Shown here: in pieces, positions 35,961 to 44,276 of the stretch
Numbering within the stretch: the first letter of the stretch is position 1
Layout of the letters: each line of letters opens with the position of its first letter
Assembly (NCBI RefSeq): GCF_010993735.1
Contig: NZ_WQNI01000013.1
Location: 310,001 to 374,000, forward strand
Length of the DNA stretch: 64,000 nucleotides
From: Chelativorans alearensis
GTDB taxonomy: Bacteria > Pseudomonadota > Alphaproteobacteria > Rhizobiales > Rhizobiaceae
Reading direction: 5' to 3'
Translations under genes and position numbers: made by a program
The notes under the pieces: model-generated
Database searches by the model: none
What the model was told of the DNA's origin: nothing
The model's input: the letters and a program-made list of their open reading frames with translations, nothing else

Positions 35961-36727
35961 CGGCTTGCCCCCTCCCAGCCGAGCAGCGCGACAGCTTCGC
36001 CTGTCGTCACGATCCTGCAGTTCTTCGCTGCATAGGCGACCAGATGCTCGAATGTCCCCGGCGTGCAGCCGAACCGGGTCGGCGTATCGGCGATGTCGTG
36101 CGTGAAGAAGATCAGCCATCCAGGCGTTGCCGCCACGTCGTCCACCCACCGGGTCGCCGAGCGGGCATAGGCCTCGGGCTGCCGAATCTCCACGGCCTTG
36201 AGCATGAGATGATCGACCTTGCCGCGGTTGATGGCCTCGCCCGCTCCCCTGCACGTGAGATAACGCGCGCGAAGCGCCGGTCTCGCCAAGGGCCAGGCTG
36301 CGTTGTAGGGAAACGCGAAATTGCGGATCGGCGGCTCGACCCCGGCCGCCGACAGGTAGGCAGCGTTTTTTTCCAGGTCCGCCTCCAGGCCGGCGCCCAG
36401 GGAGCGGACCTTGCGATGCGCGAAGGTGTGGCAACCGATCTCGTGCCCGCGCGTCGAGAGCTCGCGGCAGCCCTCTCTCGATATCAGCGTGCGATCGCGT
36501 TCCACGCGCGAGGCGATGCCGCCGGCCACATAGAAGGTGCCCCGGGCACCATGCCGCTCCAAGATTGCCGCGCCGTTGGTCAAGGCCGTCTCCGGCACGT
36601 CGTCGAACGTGAAGGTGACCAGGGGCACGTCCGTCAGCACCTCCCGCTCCTCCTCCGCCGTCCTCCAGACGAGACGATTGACGGCGCGGTCGATCAGTTC
36701 ATCGGCTTTCCTCGCAAGACCCCACAC
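35957..36727 (-). CDS. Polysaccharide deacetylase, NodB-like
   Basis: 256-residue carbohydrate esterase 4-type enzyme. The NodB motif 1 TFTFDDVPE supplies the catalytic Asp pair, and GCHTFAHRKV the metal-binding His pair (H-x3-H). C-terminal HDI motif is present in FFTHDIADTP. No signal peptide, so it would act in the cytoplasm or on lipid-linked sugar at the inner face. Start is GTG 36727, five bases after the ligase stop, with weak ribosome binding. Removes N-acetyl groups from sugar residues by inference. Confidence 0.87.
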   Translation of the reverse strand: MWGLARKADELIDRAVNRLVWRTAEEEREVLTDVPLVTFTFDDVPETALTNGAAILERHGARGTFYVAGGIASRVERDRTLISREGCRELSTRGHEIGCHTFAHRKVRSLGAGLEADLEKNAAYLSAAGVEPPIRNFAFPYNAAWPLARPALRARYLTCRGAGEAINRGKVDHLMLKAVEIRQPEAYARSATRWVDDVAATPGWLIFFTHDIADTPTRFGCTPGTFEHLVAYAAKNCRIVTTGEAVALLGWEGASR

Positions 36728-36731
36728 ACCC

Positions 36732-38048
36732 CTACCCCACTAGTCTTCTCGGCGAATGGACGATTTGGGCAGAAGATTGGTAACGGAATCCATAAAGCGC
36801 CAGTAAAAAGGTGAACCAGAGCGGGTTTCCCCCCTCGTAAAATAGGCTTTCGAGACCGGCGTTGAACAGAGTGTAGAGCCAGATGCGTGTGTAGAGCCGG
36901 GTCAAGGGCGAACGCTGTTCCTCCGGCTTTATGCGCGAAATGTCGCGAAGGGGGAGGAAAACGATCCAAATCAGCGTCAGCACGAGCCCCGGCACCCCCG
37001 TCATGAGGGTGATGTCGAGGTAGGAGTTGTGCCCGTTGGCGGCGGCCACGGCCCAGGTTTCTATCGTGCCGCCGCTGTAGACCAGCTCCTCGGTCTGCCA
37101 GAACGCCTTGAACCCGTGCCCCAGGATGGGGCTATCGGCAATTGCCGAAAAGGCGAACCGCCAGATATCGGCGCGGTTGGTAAAGGTTGCGTCGATGCCG
37201 AGTTTCGTGAGCAATTCGCCAAAGGGCTCGATGACCGCCGAGCCGACGGCCAGCAGGTTGAACAGGGCGATGCCTCCGACGGCGATGGGCACCCGCAGGA
37301 AGCGGAACCGCTCGAATGCCCACGCAAGGACGATGATCGCCGGCAGCATCGCACTGGATGTCTTGCCCCCCGTATTGAACAGGAAGAACGCCGCCAGCAC
37401 CGTAATGACGGCACCTCCGACGCGCGACCACGCGCGCATGACGAAGAGGCCGAAGAAGGTGGAGACGACCATTGCCGCGGCGGCGCTGTTTTTGTGCGGG
37501 AAATGCCCGCGCCACAATCCGGCGTTCATCGGTTCACGCAGTTCGGACGCCTGGTGAATGGCGAGCGTCGGCTTGAAGATGATCCCGAAATAGGAGAGCG
37601 CCAGCACCGCCATTGTGCCGAACGCGATCATTTTGGCGAAGTGGCGCTCCGACGCTGGAATGAGCAGGTAAATGCTCGCATTCACAGTGACGAGGACTGC
37701 CAGCACGACGCCCTTGACGCCCAGCATCGGGTGGCTGGAGATCATGGAGACGAACAGGATCCAGCAGAAAAGCGGCACCAGCAGCGCAAGCGGCTGGAAT
37801 ACCGCGCCGCGCAGCGGATGCAGCATTCCGAAAAGCAGGATGACGCTGAACAGCCCGAGGAAGACAAGCTGGTTGAGGCGGTTCGAATTGCCCGCAGAAG
37901 GGTCGAGAGCCGCCTCGCCCGTCAAGTCCACGAACGGGTTCAGCGAGATCCAGAGGAAGAAGAACAGCGCCATGAACAGCACCGTGCGTGCCGCCGTCTG
38001 AAGCCCGCCCACCGGCAGATCGACGGCCGTCAGTTGCGCCGACTGCAT
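36732..38048 (-). CDS. O-antigen ligase/Wzy-type polymerase
   Basis: 438 residues from ATG 38048 (GTG 38051 also possible; AAGGAG serves both). About ten to twelve membrane spans and a large periplasmic loop with GHGFKAFW and GHNSYLDITLMTGVPGL, the conserved region of the WaaL/Wzy/ExoQ family. Such proteins polymerise or ligate lipid-linked sugar repeats in the periplasm. ExoQ-like exopolysaccharide polymerase is most likely given the chain-length protein encoded just upstream. Confidence 0.87.
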   Translation of the reverse strand: MQSAQLTAVDLPVGGLQTAARTVLFMALFFFLWISLNPFVDLTGEAALDPSAGNSNRLNQLVFLGLFSVILLFGMLHPLRGAVFQPLALLVPLFCWILFVSMISSHPMLGVKGVVLAVLVTVNASIYLLIPASERHFAKMIAFGTMAVLALSYFGIIFKPTLAIHQASELREPMNAGLWRGHFPHKNSAAAAMVVSTFFGLFVMRAWSRVGGAVITVLAAFFLFNTGGKTSSAMLPAIIVLAWAFERFRFLRVPIAVGGIALFNLLAVGSAVIEPFGELLTKLGIDATFTNRADIWRFAFSAIADSPILGHGFKAFWQTEELVYSGGTIETWAVAAANGHNSYLDITLMTGVPGLVLTLIWIVFLPLRDISRIKPEEQRSPLTRLYTRIWLYTLFNAGLESLFYEGGNPLWFTFLLALYGFRYQSSAQIVHSPRRLVG

Positions 38049-38061
38049 CACAGGCGCTCCT

Positions 38062-39633
38062 TCACACGGCGCGGCTTTGCGACTCGCGAAGATATCCGAA
38101 CAAGCCGAGCGTCAGGGCGGCGAAGAGGCCCAGCACGAGCCCTGCGAAAGCGCCGGCTGCAAGCAGTATCATCGTGCGAGGCGGCCAGCTTCGTGATTTG
38201 GGCGGCACGGCGCGCGAAATCACCCGGATATTGCTGGTGTCGATCTGCTGACGCTCCGTTATCTGCTGACTGCGCGAGAGGTAGGTCTCGTAGAGTGCGG
38301 CCTTCGCCCGGGCATCGCGCTCCAGTTCGCGCAAGGCCACCTGAGCGCTGCTGTCAACGAAGACCTTCGCCTCTTCATCCCGCGTCTTCAGGCGCAACTC
38401 CTCGGCTACCGTGCGAGCCTGCTCGGCGTCGATTCTCGCGGCTTCGACGATGCGCTGTGCTTCGGCCGAGATCGCACGCTGCACGGAGGAAATCTCGGTC
38501 CTGATCGCCTGCAGGCGTGGATGCCTGTCGAGGTAGACCAGCGCGAGCGCCCCCAACTGTTGCTGCAGACGGTCATGCTGCGCGCGCAGATCGATGAGCG
38601 TTTCCGACTGGAATACAGAGGAGGCGGTAGTGCGCTGCTCTTCAAGCGCCTGCCGCAATTGGCGGTAGCGCATTTCGAGCTGGATTTGACGTTCCTGGGC
38701 TTCGAGCACCTGATCGTTCAGTTCGCCGGAAAGGCGCATGCTGACGAGTTCGCCGTCGTTTGACTGCAACCCACTTTCGCGCTTGAACGCCTCCACGCGG
38801 GCCTCCGCCTCGGTGACGTTGGCGCGCAGCTCATCCAGCCGCTCGCTGATGCTTGCAGCCACGCGCCCCGCACTCCCGGCCGCAGTTTCGAACACCTCGG
38901 TCTCGAAGGCGTCGACGATGGCGTCGGAAAGGGCGACCGACTTCATCGGGTCTTCCGTCCACACGCTTAGGACGACCACGTAGGAGCGCTCCTCCCTGCG
39001 CGCTTCCACGCGCTCCGAAAGCGCGCGCAACACCGCCAGTTGCCGATCTTCGGAAGTGGGTCCGCTGGAGATCAGCCGCTTCAGGGGGGCCAGCCAGTCA
39101 GGTTTCACGAACTCGGGGTCTTCGGTGAGGTTCAGATCGCTGATGACGCGGTTCAGCACATTGCGCGAGGTGAGGACCCTCAGCTTGCTTTCTACCTCAA
39201 GCAGTTGCGTGTCGCGCTGCGGATTGTTGGCGAACACGTCGTCGGTGACCACCTGCAGATTGGCCGGGTCCACCACGATATCGGTATAGACCGTGTAGCG
39301 CGGCGATGCGGTGATGGCGTAGGCGAAAGCCGCCGCCACGCAAAGAAGCACCAAGGAAACGATCAGGACCTTTCCGCGGTCGAGCCAGAAGAGAACGTCG
39401 TCCGGGGAGATCCCGCGCAGCTTTTCCAGATAATCGGCCACGTTCCCGCGCACGGGTGGTGCCGGTGCAAGGGCCGGTTCCGCCTCTCGCGCCGGTGCAG
39501 CGGCAGGTTCTGCTTCCTCCGTCGCGGGCGGGGTGGAAAGCAGGTTGAGAAGTGAGCCCCGCGCATGGAGGTTTTCGGCTCGGTTCCGGGCCGGCTTGGC
39601 GGGTTCGCGACGCGGTTCAGCTACTTCATACAT
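38062..39633 (-). CDS. Wzz/GumC-type polysaccharide chain-length protein
   Basis: 523 residues. Pro/Ala-rich cytoplasmic N-terminus of about 80 residues, membrane span 1 (VLIVSLVLLCVAAAFAYAI), a long periplasmic coiled-coil region (many Glu/Gln/Arg heptads), and span 2 (MILLAAGAFAGLVLGLFAAL) close to the C-terminus. The tyrosine-kinase domain of full-length ExoP/Wzc is absent: no Walker motifs follow span 2. Controls polymer length with the polymerase encoded next. First gene of the leftward unit ending at 31791. Confidence 0.9.
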   Translation of the reverse strand: MYEVAEPRREPAKPARNRAENLHARGSLLNLLSTPPATEEAEPAAAPAREAEPALAPAPPVRGNVADYLEKLRGISPDDVLFWLDRGKVLIVSLVLLCVAAAFAYAITASPRYTVYTDIVVDPANLQVVTDDVFANNPQRDTQLLEVESKLRVLTSRNVLNRVISDLNLTEDPEFVKPDWLAPLKRLISSGPTSEDRQLAVLRALSERVEARREERSYVVVLSVWTEDPMKSVALSDAIVDAFETEVFETAAGSAGRVAASISERLDELRANVTEAEARVEAFKRESGLQSNDGELVSMRLSGELNDQVLEAQERQIQLEMRYRQLRQALEEQRTTASSVFQSETLIDLRAQHDRLQQQLGALALVYLDRHPRLQAIRTEISSVQRAISAEAQRIVEAARIDAEQARTVAEELRLKTRDEEAKVFVDSSAQVALRELERDARAKAALYETYLSRSQQITERQQIDTSNIRVISRAVPPKSRSWPPRTMILLAAGAFAGLVLGLFAALTLGLFGYLRESQSRAV

Positions 39634-39760
39634 GTCAGTCTCATCCGCATCGCTGCTCAGCCCGACATCGCGGCCTCGGTACGTCGCGGGACCCTATAGC
39701 GTTATGGTTTAACATGTCTTAATCCGCGGGAAGTGGTCGTGCCTTCGCGGCCCCCGCTTC

Positions 39761-40936
39761 TCAGAACGCGACGAGCAGATTGCTCCAGCTTTCCGATGCA
39801 AGCCCGCCGATGTACATGTCGCCAGAGAGGGCCGCGTCCACAATCTCGGAATGGCGGCTGACCATGCAGAAATAGCCCGAGTGCCTGAATGTGAGTTGTC
39901 GCTGCCGCATAATCGCCTTCATGAGGAAGGGCTGGGCCATGCCCCTTGCATCGCAATACCCTTCGGCATCGAAAAAGGCGCACACCTGCTCGACAACCTC
40001 CTGCTCCCTTCCTTGCGGGCAAATGAGGTTGAGCACGCGGGCGATGCCGTTTGCTTCGCCGAAATAGAGCACGAAGCCCGCCGTCTCGCCCTTCGGGTCG
40101 AGAACCTTGCGGCAGCTCAGCGTACCGCAGGTGATGTTCTGCCTCGCCAACCCGATAAGCCAGGAGAATTCTCCGGCCGACCATGCGGGCCGCAGGTAAA
40201 AACGCTTGAGCACGGTGTCCGCGTATTCCCTGAACTCCTCGTAACCTGCCGGTTCCACGCGATATCCGGGGGCGGCTGCCGGCTTGAAGGAGGGCAACAG
40301 CCACCGTGCCAACCGGTCGAGCGGGAGGGCAACGATACGCAACGGGAGCTTCCGCAAAGCCGGAACGGCGACGAAGAGCCGCTGGAGAGAGCTCGTGAAC
40401 GGGCGGAAGACACGCCGCCACTCCAGGCTCTGTATAGGCAATATGTTCCCGCCGCCAGCTTCCCAGTGATCGGCGCTGCGCGGCGAGGCATTGTCGGAGA
40501 AGCAGAAATCCTGGTGCTTTGCCCGAAACGTTCTCGCCAGATGGGCCGCGCCTAGGGCGCCGGACTTGCCTTTTGCCATGAAGGCGCAAAGGAGCCTTGC
40601 CGTGAGCGTTCCTTCACCCACCCGCAACTGCATGGGAACGGACAGGACGGCACTGTCGATCTCCCCTTCGGCATTCTCATGGACGATACTTCCGTTTTCC
40701 GGCGTGTAGAGGGGGCTGGAGAAGGTTACCGTTTCCAGATAGCGGTTGAGCTCCTGGCTTCCCTCCGCCTCGTTTTTCCTGAAGATGCAGTTGAACAGCT
40801 TGGCGACGGCGGCGATGTCGCCTCTCTCCATCGGGCGCACGCGTCCCCGCCGCCGTGCGGCGATCGGATCAGCCGCCATGTCCTTGCTGTCTGGCGCGAC
40901 CATGACGCCGATATCATGCATCTCGATGGGCTTCAT
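39761..40936 (-). CDS. GNAT-like acyltransferase, paralogue 1
   Basis: 391 residues from ATG 40936, with GGGAGG upstream; overlaps the flippase stop (ATGA). N-terminal GNAT-like half (VRPMERGDIAAVAKLFNCIF) and a C-terminal half (FYLRPAWSAGEFSWLIG; GFVLYFGEANGIARVLNLIC) suggest a double acyltransferase fold. It is clearly paralogous to the protein at 43149-44264: CFSDNASPRSADHWE...SLEWRRVFRPF matches FSETASEVSANMWT...SLDWVRVIRPF. Probably transfers an acyl or aminoacyl group to the polysaccharide or its precursor; substrate unknown. The open frame continues to 41680 antisense to the flippase and is not coding there. Confidence 0.75.
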   Translation of the reverse strand: MKPIEMHDIGVMVAPDSKDMAADPIAARRRGRVRPMERGDIAAVAKLFNCIFRKNEAEGSQELNRYLETVTFSSPLYTPENGSIVHENAEGEIDSAVLSVPMQLRVGEGTLTARLLCAFMAKGKSGALGAAHLARTFRAKHQDFCFSDNASPRSADHWEAGGGNILPIQSLEWRRVFRPFTSSLQRLFVAVPALRKLPLRIVALPLDRLARWLLPSFKPAAAPGYRVEPAGYEEFREYADTVLKRFYLRPAWSAGEFSWLIGLARQNITCGTLSCRKVLDPKGETAGFVLYFGEANGIARVLNLICPQGREQEVVEQVCAFFDAEGYCDARGMAQPFLMKAIMRQRQLTFRHSGYFCMVSRHSEIVDAALSGDMYIGGLASESWSNLLVAF

Positions 40937-42246
40937 GGCCGTGCCTCCCTCAGAAGACTTGCTTCGGCCGCCGAACCCTTGCTCTTGCGGATGACGTGCA
41001 CGAGGACGAGCCACGACGCCACCACCATTGCGAACTCGACGACATAGAGGGAAACGATCGTGCCTGTCGGCGGTGCATACCAGCTGGCCCAGGCAGTCAA
41101 GACAGCGCCGAAGAGACTGCCGAGCGCCATCACGGTGCCGCGATAGGCGTGATTGCCGGATGCGCCCAGCGCCTCCACCGCAACCGACCAGATCGCAAGC
41201 AATATGACGATCCAGCACATCTGGCGCACGAAGGAGACGAGCGAAACGTAGTCGTGACCGAACAGATAAGGCAAGAGCGGCGCGATGATGAACACGGCAA
41301 TGGCGGCGGCGACGGAGATCACAGTCGCGGCGGCAAGAACCTTTTTGACCCGCTCGGCCATGTGGTGCAGTCCCTCCGCGCTGGCTCTTGCCGAGCCGGG
41401 ATAGATGAGCCGGTTGAGCGCCTCGACAGAGAGATAGCTGCTTTCCAGCATCCTGCGGGCTACGCTGTAGCTCGACACGATCTCGGCGGTCGAAACGAGG
41501 CTCAGGACCAGAAGATCGACGTTCTGACGGGCGGCCCGGAGGATGAAGGGAACGCTGAAGTAGATCCCGTTCATGATCTCCTCCCGCACGATCCTGAATT
41601 CGGGCCGACCCAGCCGCATGAGCAGGCGAAAGCACACGAGCGCGACCAGGACATGGCAGACGAACTGCCAGACCGCCCATTCTCCCGTCGTCGACACACC
41701 AAGTATGACGCAGGCCAATACAGCGGCCACTGTCCTTGCAACCGCGAAGCCGACGACCACCATGTTGGCCGTGCCGAACTCGCTGCGTCCGATGAATATC
41801 TGCTCCGTCAGCACAATCAGCCGGACGAGCACGATATTCGTGATCAGCATGGCCACGATGAAAAGGAGATTGAGGACCGGATTGTCTGAAAGCTTGAACA
41901 GGAAGGGGAGCACGACCGCCCCTGCAGCCACCAGGATCACTCCGCTGATGCCCGTCAGGATAAGATTATGGCCAAGCATGACGGGATAGGTGGAAGGGTC
42001 TCGCGCCACCCGCCGTACCAGAGTTTCCATGGCGCCGAGCCCGCACAGATGCAGCGCGACGCTGCAGATGGCGGTGATCGCCACGAACAGGCTGAACTCA
42101 TCGACGCCAAGCCATCGGGCGAGGATTGCGAACGTCACCAACTGTGCGGCGGAGCTGATGAGAAGGCTGCCGCTCGACGCTACGTAGGTGATGAGTGTCG
42201 CAAGGAGGGACCTGAAGTCGCCTGTGATGTGCTTGCCCCTGAACAT
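40933..42246 (-). CDS. Lipopolysaccharide/exopolysaccharide flippase, Wzx/MATE type
   Basis: 437 residues from ATG 42246 (a TTG lies just before it). Twelve or so predicted membrane spans, with the polysaccharide-synthesis MVF/Wzx-like layout: ISSAAQLVTFAILARWLGVDEF in the first span region. It would flip lipid-linked repeat units to the periplasm for the polymerase. Overlaps the GNAT-like gene downstream. Divergent from the methyltransferase gene, with a 198-base control region 42250-42447. Confidence 0.88.
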   Translation of the reverse strand: MFRGKHITGDFRSLLATLITYVASSGSLLISSAAQLVTFAILARWLGVDEFSLFVAITAICSVALHLCGLGAMETLVRRVARDPSTYPVMLGHNLILTGISGVILVAAGAVVLPFLFKLSDNPVLNLLFIVAMLITNIVLVRLIVLTEQIFIGRSEFGTANMVVVGFAVARTVAAVLACVILGVSTTGEWAVWQFVCHVLVALVCFRLLMRLGRPEFRIVREEIMNGIYFSVPFILRAARQNVDLLVLSLVSTAEIVSSYSVARRMLESSYLSVEALNRLIYPGSARASAEGLHHMAERVKKVLAAATVISVAAAIAVFIIAPLLPYLFGHDYVSLVSFVRQMCWIVILLAIWSVAVEALGASGNHAYRGTVMALGSLFGAVLTAWASWYAPPTGTIVSLYVVEFAMVVASWLVLVHVIRKSKGSAAEASLLREARP

Positions 42247-42447
42247 CAAATTCCAAGCCCTGCCGCGCGCCGTCCTCCGGCGAAGGAGTGACCGGGTCGC
42301 CGGTTATCGTTCTATCCCACTTCGGGCCTTAATACGCGGCGGGAATGATCTTGCGGTTAACGCGCCGTCCAGAAGCTTCGCAATCCGCTTCAAGCTCCAT
42401 TTACCTGTGTCGACTATATCGAAGTTCGATTTGAAGAGGGGCGCGGG

Positions 42448-43152
42448 ATGGCGAAGCAAGAAGTGATCGAAGCAAATCCTGGAGAAAGGCCGCCGTTGGC
42501 ACGGTCGGTGCGTTTCATGGGCATCGAGTTGGAGACGGCTCCCGGCGTTCTGGTGCCGCGTGAAGAGACGGAGCTTCTGGGCCGCAGCACGGTTGCACTG
42601 CTGCGGGAGGTACCCGGTGAAGCCATCGTGATCGACATGTGCTGCGGCTCGGGCAACTTGGCGCTGGCCATCGCTGCGGCGGTCCCGACGGCAAGGGTCT
42701 GGGCATCCGACCTTACCGACGACACGGTGGCTCTTGCCAGACGAAATGTGGAGCGCTGCGGCCTCGCCGGCGCTGTCAAGGTTATGCAGGGCGACCTTTT
42801 CTCCGGGCTCCAGAATGAGGGACTGGAGGGGAGGGCCGATCTCGTTGTTTGCAACCCTCCCTATATCTCGACCCTTCGCCTGGAAGGCGACCGCTCCGCT
42901 CTGCTCGAGGACGAGCCGAGGGAGGCCTTCGATGGGGGGCCTTATGGTCTCTCGATACACCAGCGCCTCGTGCGCGAAGCCGCGGCCTTTCTCAAGCCCG
43001 GCGGATGGCTCGCTTTCGAATTCGGTGAAGGGCAAGACCGCCAGGTCAAGATCCTCCTCGCGCGGGCCGGTTTCTACGAGCCGGTCCGCTTTGCCTTGGA
43101 CGCCGCTGGCACGCCGCGTGTCGCAATCGCACGCAAGAAGCATGAGCAATGA
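42448..43152 (+). CDS. PrmC/HemK-like SAM-dependent methyltransferase, short form
   Basis: 234 residues. SAM-binding VIDMCCGSGNLALAIAA (motif I with GSGN) and the NPPYIS catalytic motif of N5-glutamine or N6-adenine type methyltransferases. PRE-E before it (LVPREETELLG) also matches PrmC. The N-terminal helical domain that PrmC uses to bind release factors is missing; only ~20 residues precede the region. So a different substrate, such as a carrier-bound or small-molecule amide, is possible. Overlaps the next gene by 4 bases. Confidence 0.8.
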   Translation: MAKQEVIEANPGERPPLARSVRFMGIELETAPGVLVPREETELLGRSTVALLREVPGEAIVIDMCCGSGNLALAIAAAVPTARVWASDLTDDTVALARRNVERCGLAGAVKVMQGDLFSGLQNEGLEGRADLVVCNPPYISTLRLEGDRSALLEDEPREAFDGGPYGLSIHQRLVREAAAFLKPGGWLAFEFGEGQDRQVKILLARAGFYEPVRFALDAAGTPRVAIARKKHEQ

Positions 43153-44264
43153 CAGCCGTTCGGCCACTAAGGGAGAACGACATCCCGGCCGTCACCGGGC
43201 TCTTTCAGCGTATCTTCAGGGATCGACACCGGCGCCCGCCCGAAGCGCTCGCCGTCTATCTGCGGCGGCTTTACCTGGAATTTCCGGGGCACGACCCTGA
43301 GATCGCCTCGCTCGTGCACCTGAGGGAGGATGGCAGCATTTCAGGCTTCATCGGCGTGACGACGCTGCCAATGTCGTTTGAAGGCCGGCCACTGCGCGCG
43401 GCCGTCTGCGGCTCGCTTATGGTGGAAGATCGCGAGAGCGACCCCATGGCGGGCGCGCGGCTGCTGAAAGCATTCCTCGCCGGACCGCAGGACGTCTCCT
43501 TCAGCGAGACGGCGAGCGAGGTGTCGGCAAATATGTGGACGCGGCTGCGCGGCGTGCAGCTGCCGCAATACAGTCTCGACTGGGTCCGCGTGATCCGGCC
43601 CTTTTCCTTCCTCGCGCAAGCGGCTTCCGGGAAGGTCCGTGCCCTGCGGACGCTGTCGCCGCTGGCGAGCATGATGGACACGCTCGCTCGCCGACGCATG
43701 ACGACGGATGCCTTGCGGTGGTCCGGCATCCCGGAAAACTGGAAGGGTGCGGGCGCCCGCAGCGCGGTTGAAATCACCAGGGACAACTTCGCCGAACTGG
43801 TTGCGCCATTCACCGCCCACTTCTCCCTCCGGCCGGAATGGGCGCCGGGGCAGCTTAAGCAAGTCCTGGCCGACGCGCAAAGCAAGGAGGAATACGGGCC
43901 TGCCAGGTTCTGCAAAGTCATTTCGCGAACGGGCAGGACGATTGGCGGCTTTTTCTATCACGGCGGACCGGGCCGGATCGGCCGCGTGCTGCAGCTGCTT
44001 GCCCTTCCCGGCCAGGCGGACGCCGTGATCGACGCCATGTTCGCCCACGCCGCCGAGCAGGGTCTCGCCGGCCTGCGCGGCCGCACCCAGCCGGCCCTCC
44101 TGGAAGCCATGCTCGGACGACGCGTCGCCTTCACGCATCTAGCCTCGACCGTCGTGCATGCGCGCGATGCCGGGATCGTCCATGGACTCCAAGAGGGCAA
44201 AGGGTTCCTAAACGGCATTGCCGGCGAACATTGGAGCCGGCTGATCGGTGGCCGGTTCGATTGA
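43149..44264 (+). CDS. GNAT-like acyltransferase, paralogue 2
   Basis: 371 residues; ATG 43149 overlaps the methyltransferase stop. VRPLRENDIPAVTGLFQRIFRDR is a GNAT start, quoted in outline, followed by FIGVTTLPMSF and a C-terminal second GNAT-like half (HFSLRPEWAPGQLKQVL; GFFYHGGPGRIGRVLQLLAL). Paralogous to the gene at 39761-40936, though on the other strand and about 3.2 kb away. Convergent with the NadE-like gene, 12 bases apart. Predicted tailoring acyltransferase; no substrate can be named. Confidence 0.75.
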   Translation: MTAVRPLRENDIPAVTGLFQRIFRDRHRRPPEALAVYLRRLYLEFPGHDPEIASLVHLREDGSISGFIGVTTLPMSFEGRPLRAAVCGSLMVEDRESDPMAGARLLKAFLAGPQDVSFSETASEVSANMWTRLRGVQLPQYSLDWVRVIRPFSFLAQAASGKVRALRTLSPLASMMDTLARRRMTTDALRWSGIPENWKGAGARSAVEITRDNFAELVAPFTAHFSLRPEWAPGQLKQVLADAQSKEEYGPARFCKVISRTGRTIGGFFYHGGPGRIGRVLQLLALPGQADAVIDAMFAHAAEQGLAGLRGRTQPALLEAMLGRRVAFTHLASTVVHARDAGIVHGLQEGKGFLNGIAGEHWSRLIGGRFD

Positions 44265-44276
44265 CGCCAAGTCTCT

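Noticed and set aside
39690-39715. CtrA box (TTAA-N7-TTAA) upstream of the chain-length gene
   Set aside because: The sequence TTAACATGTCTTAA has six, not seven, bases between half-sites.
40937-41680. Upstream extension of the GNAT-like paralogue 1 frame
   Set aside because: The extension overlaps the flippase gene on the same strand; the ATG at 40936 with GGGAGG and the overlap with the flippase stop fit the real start.
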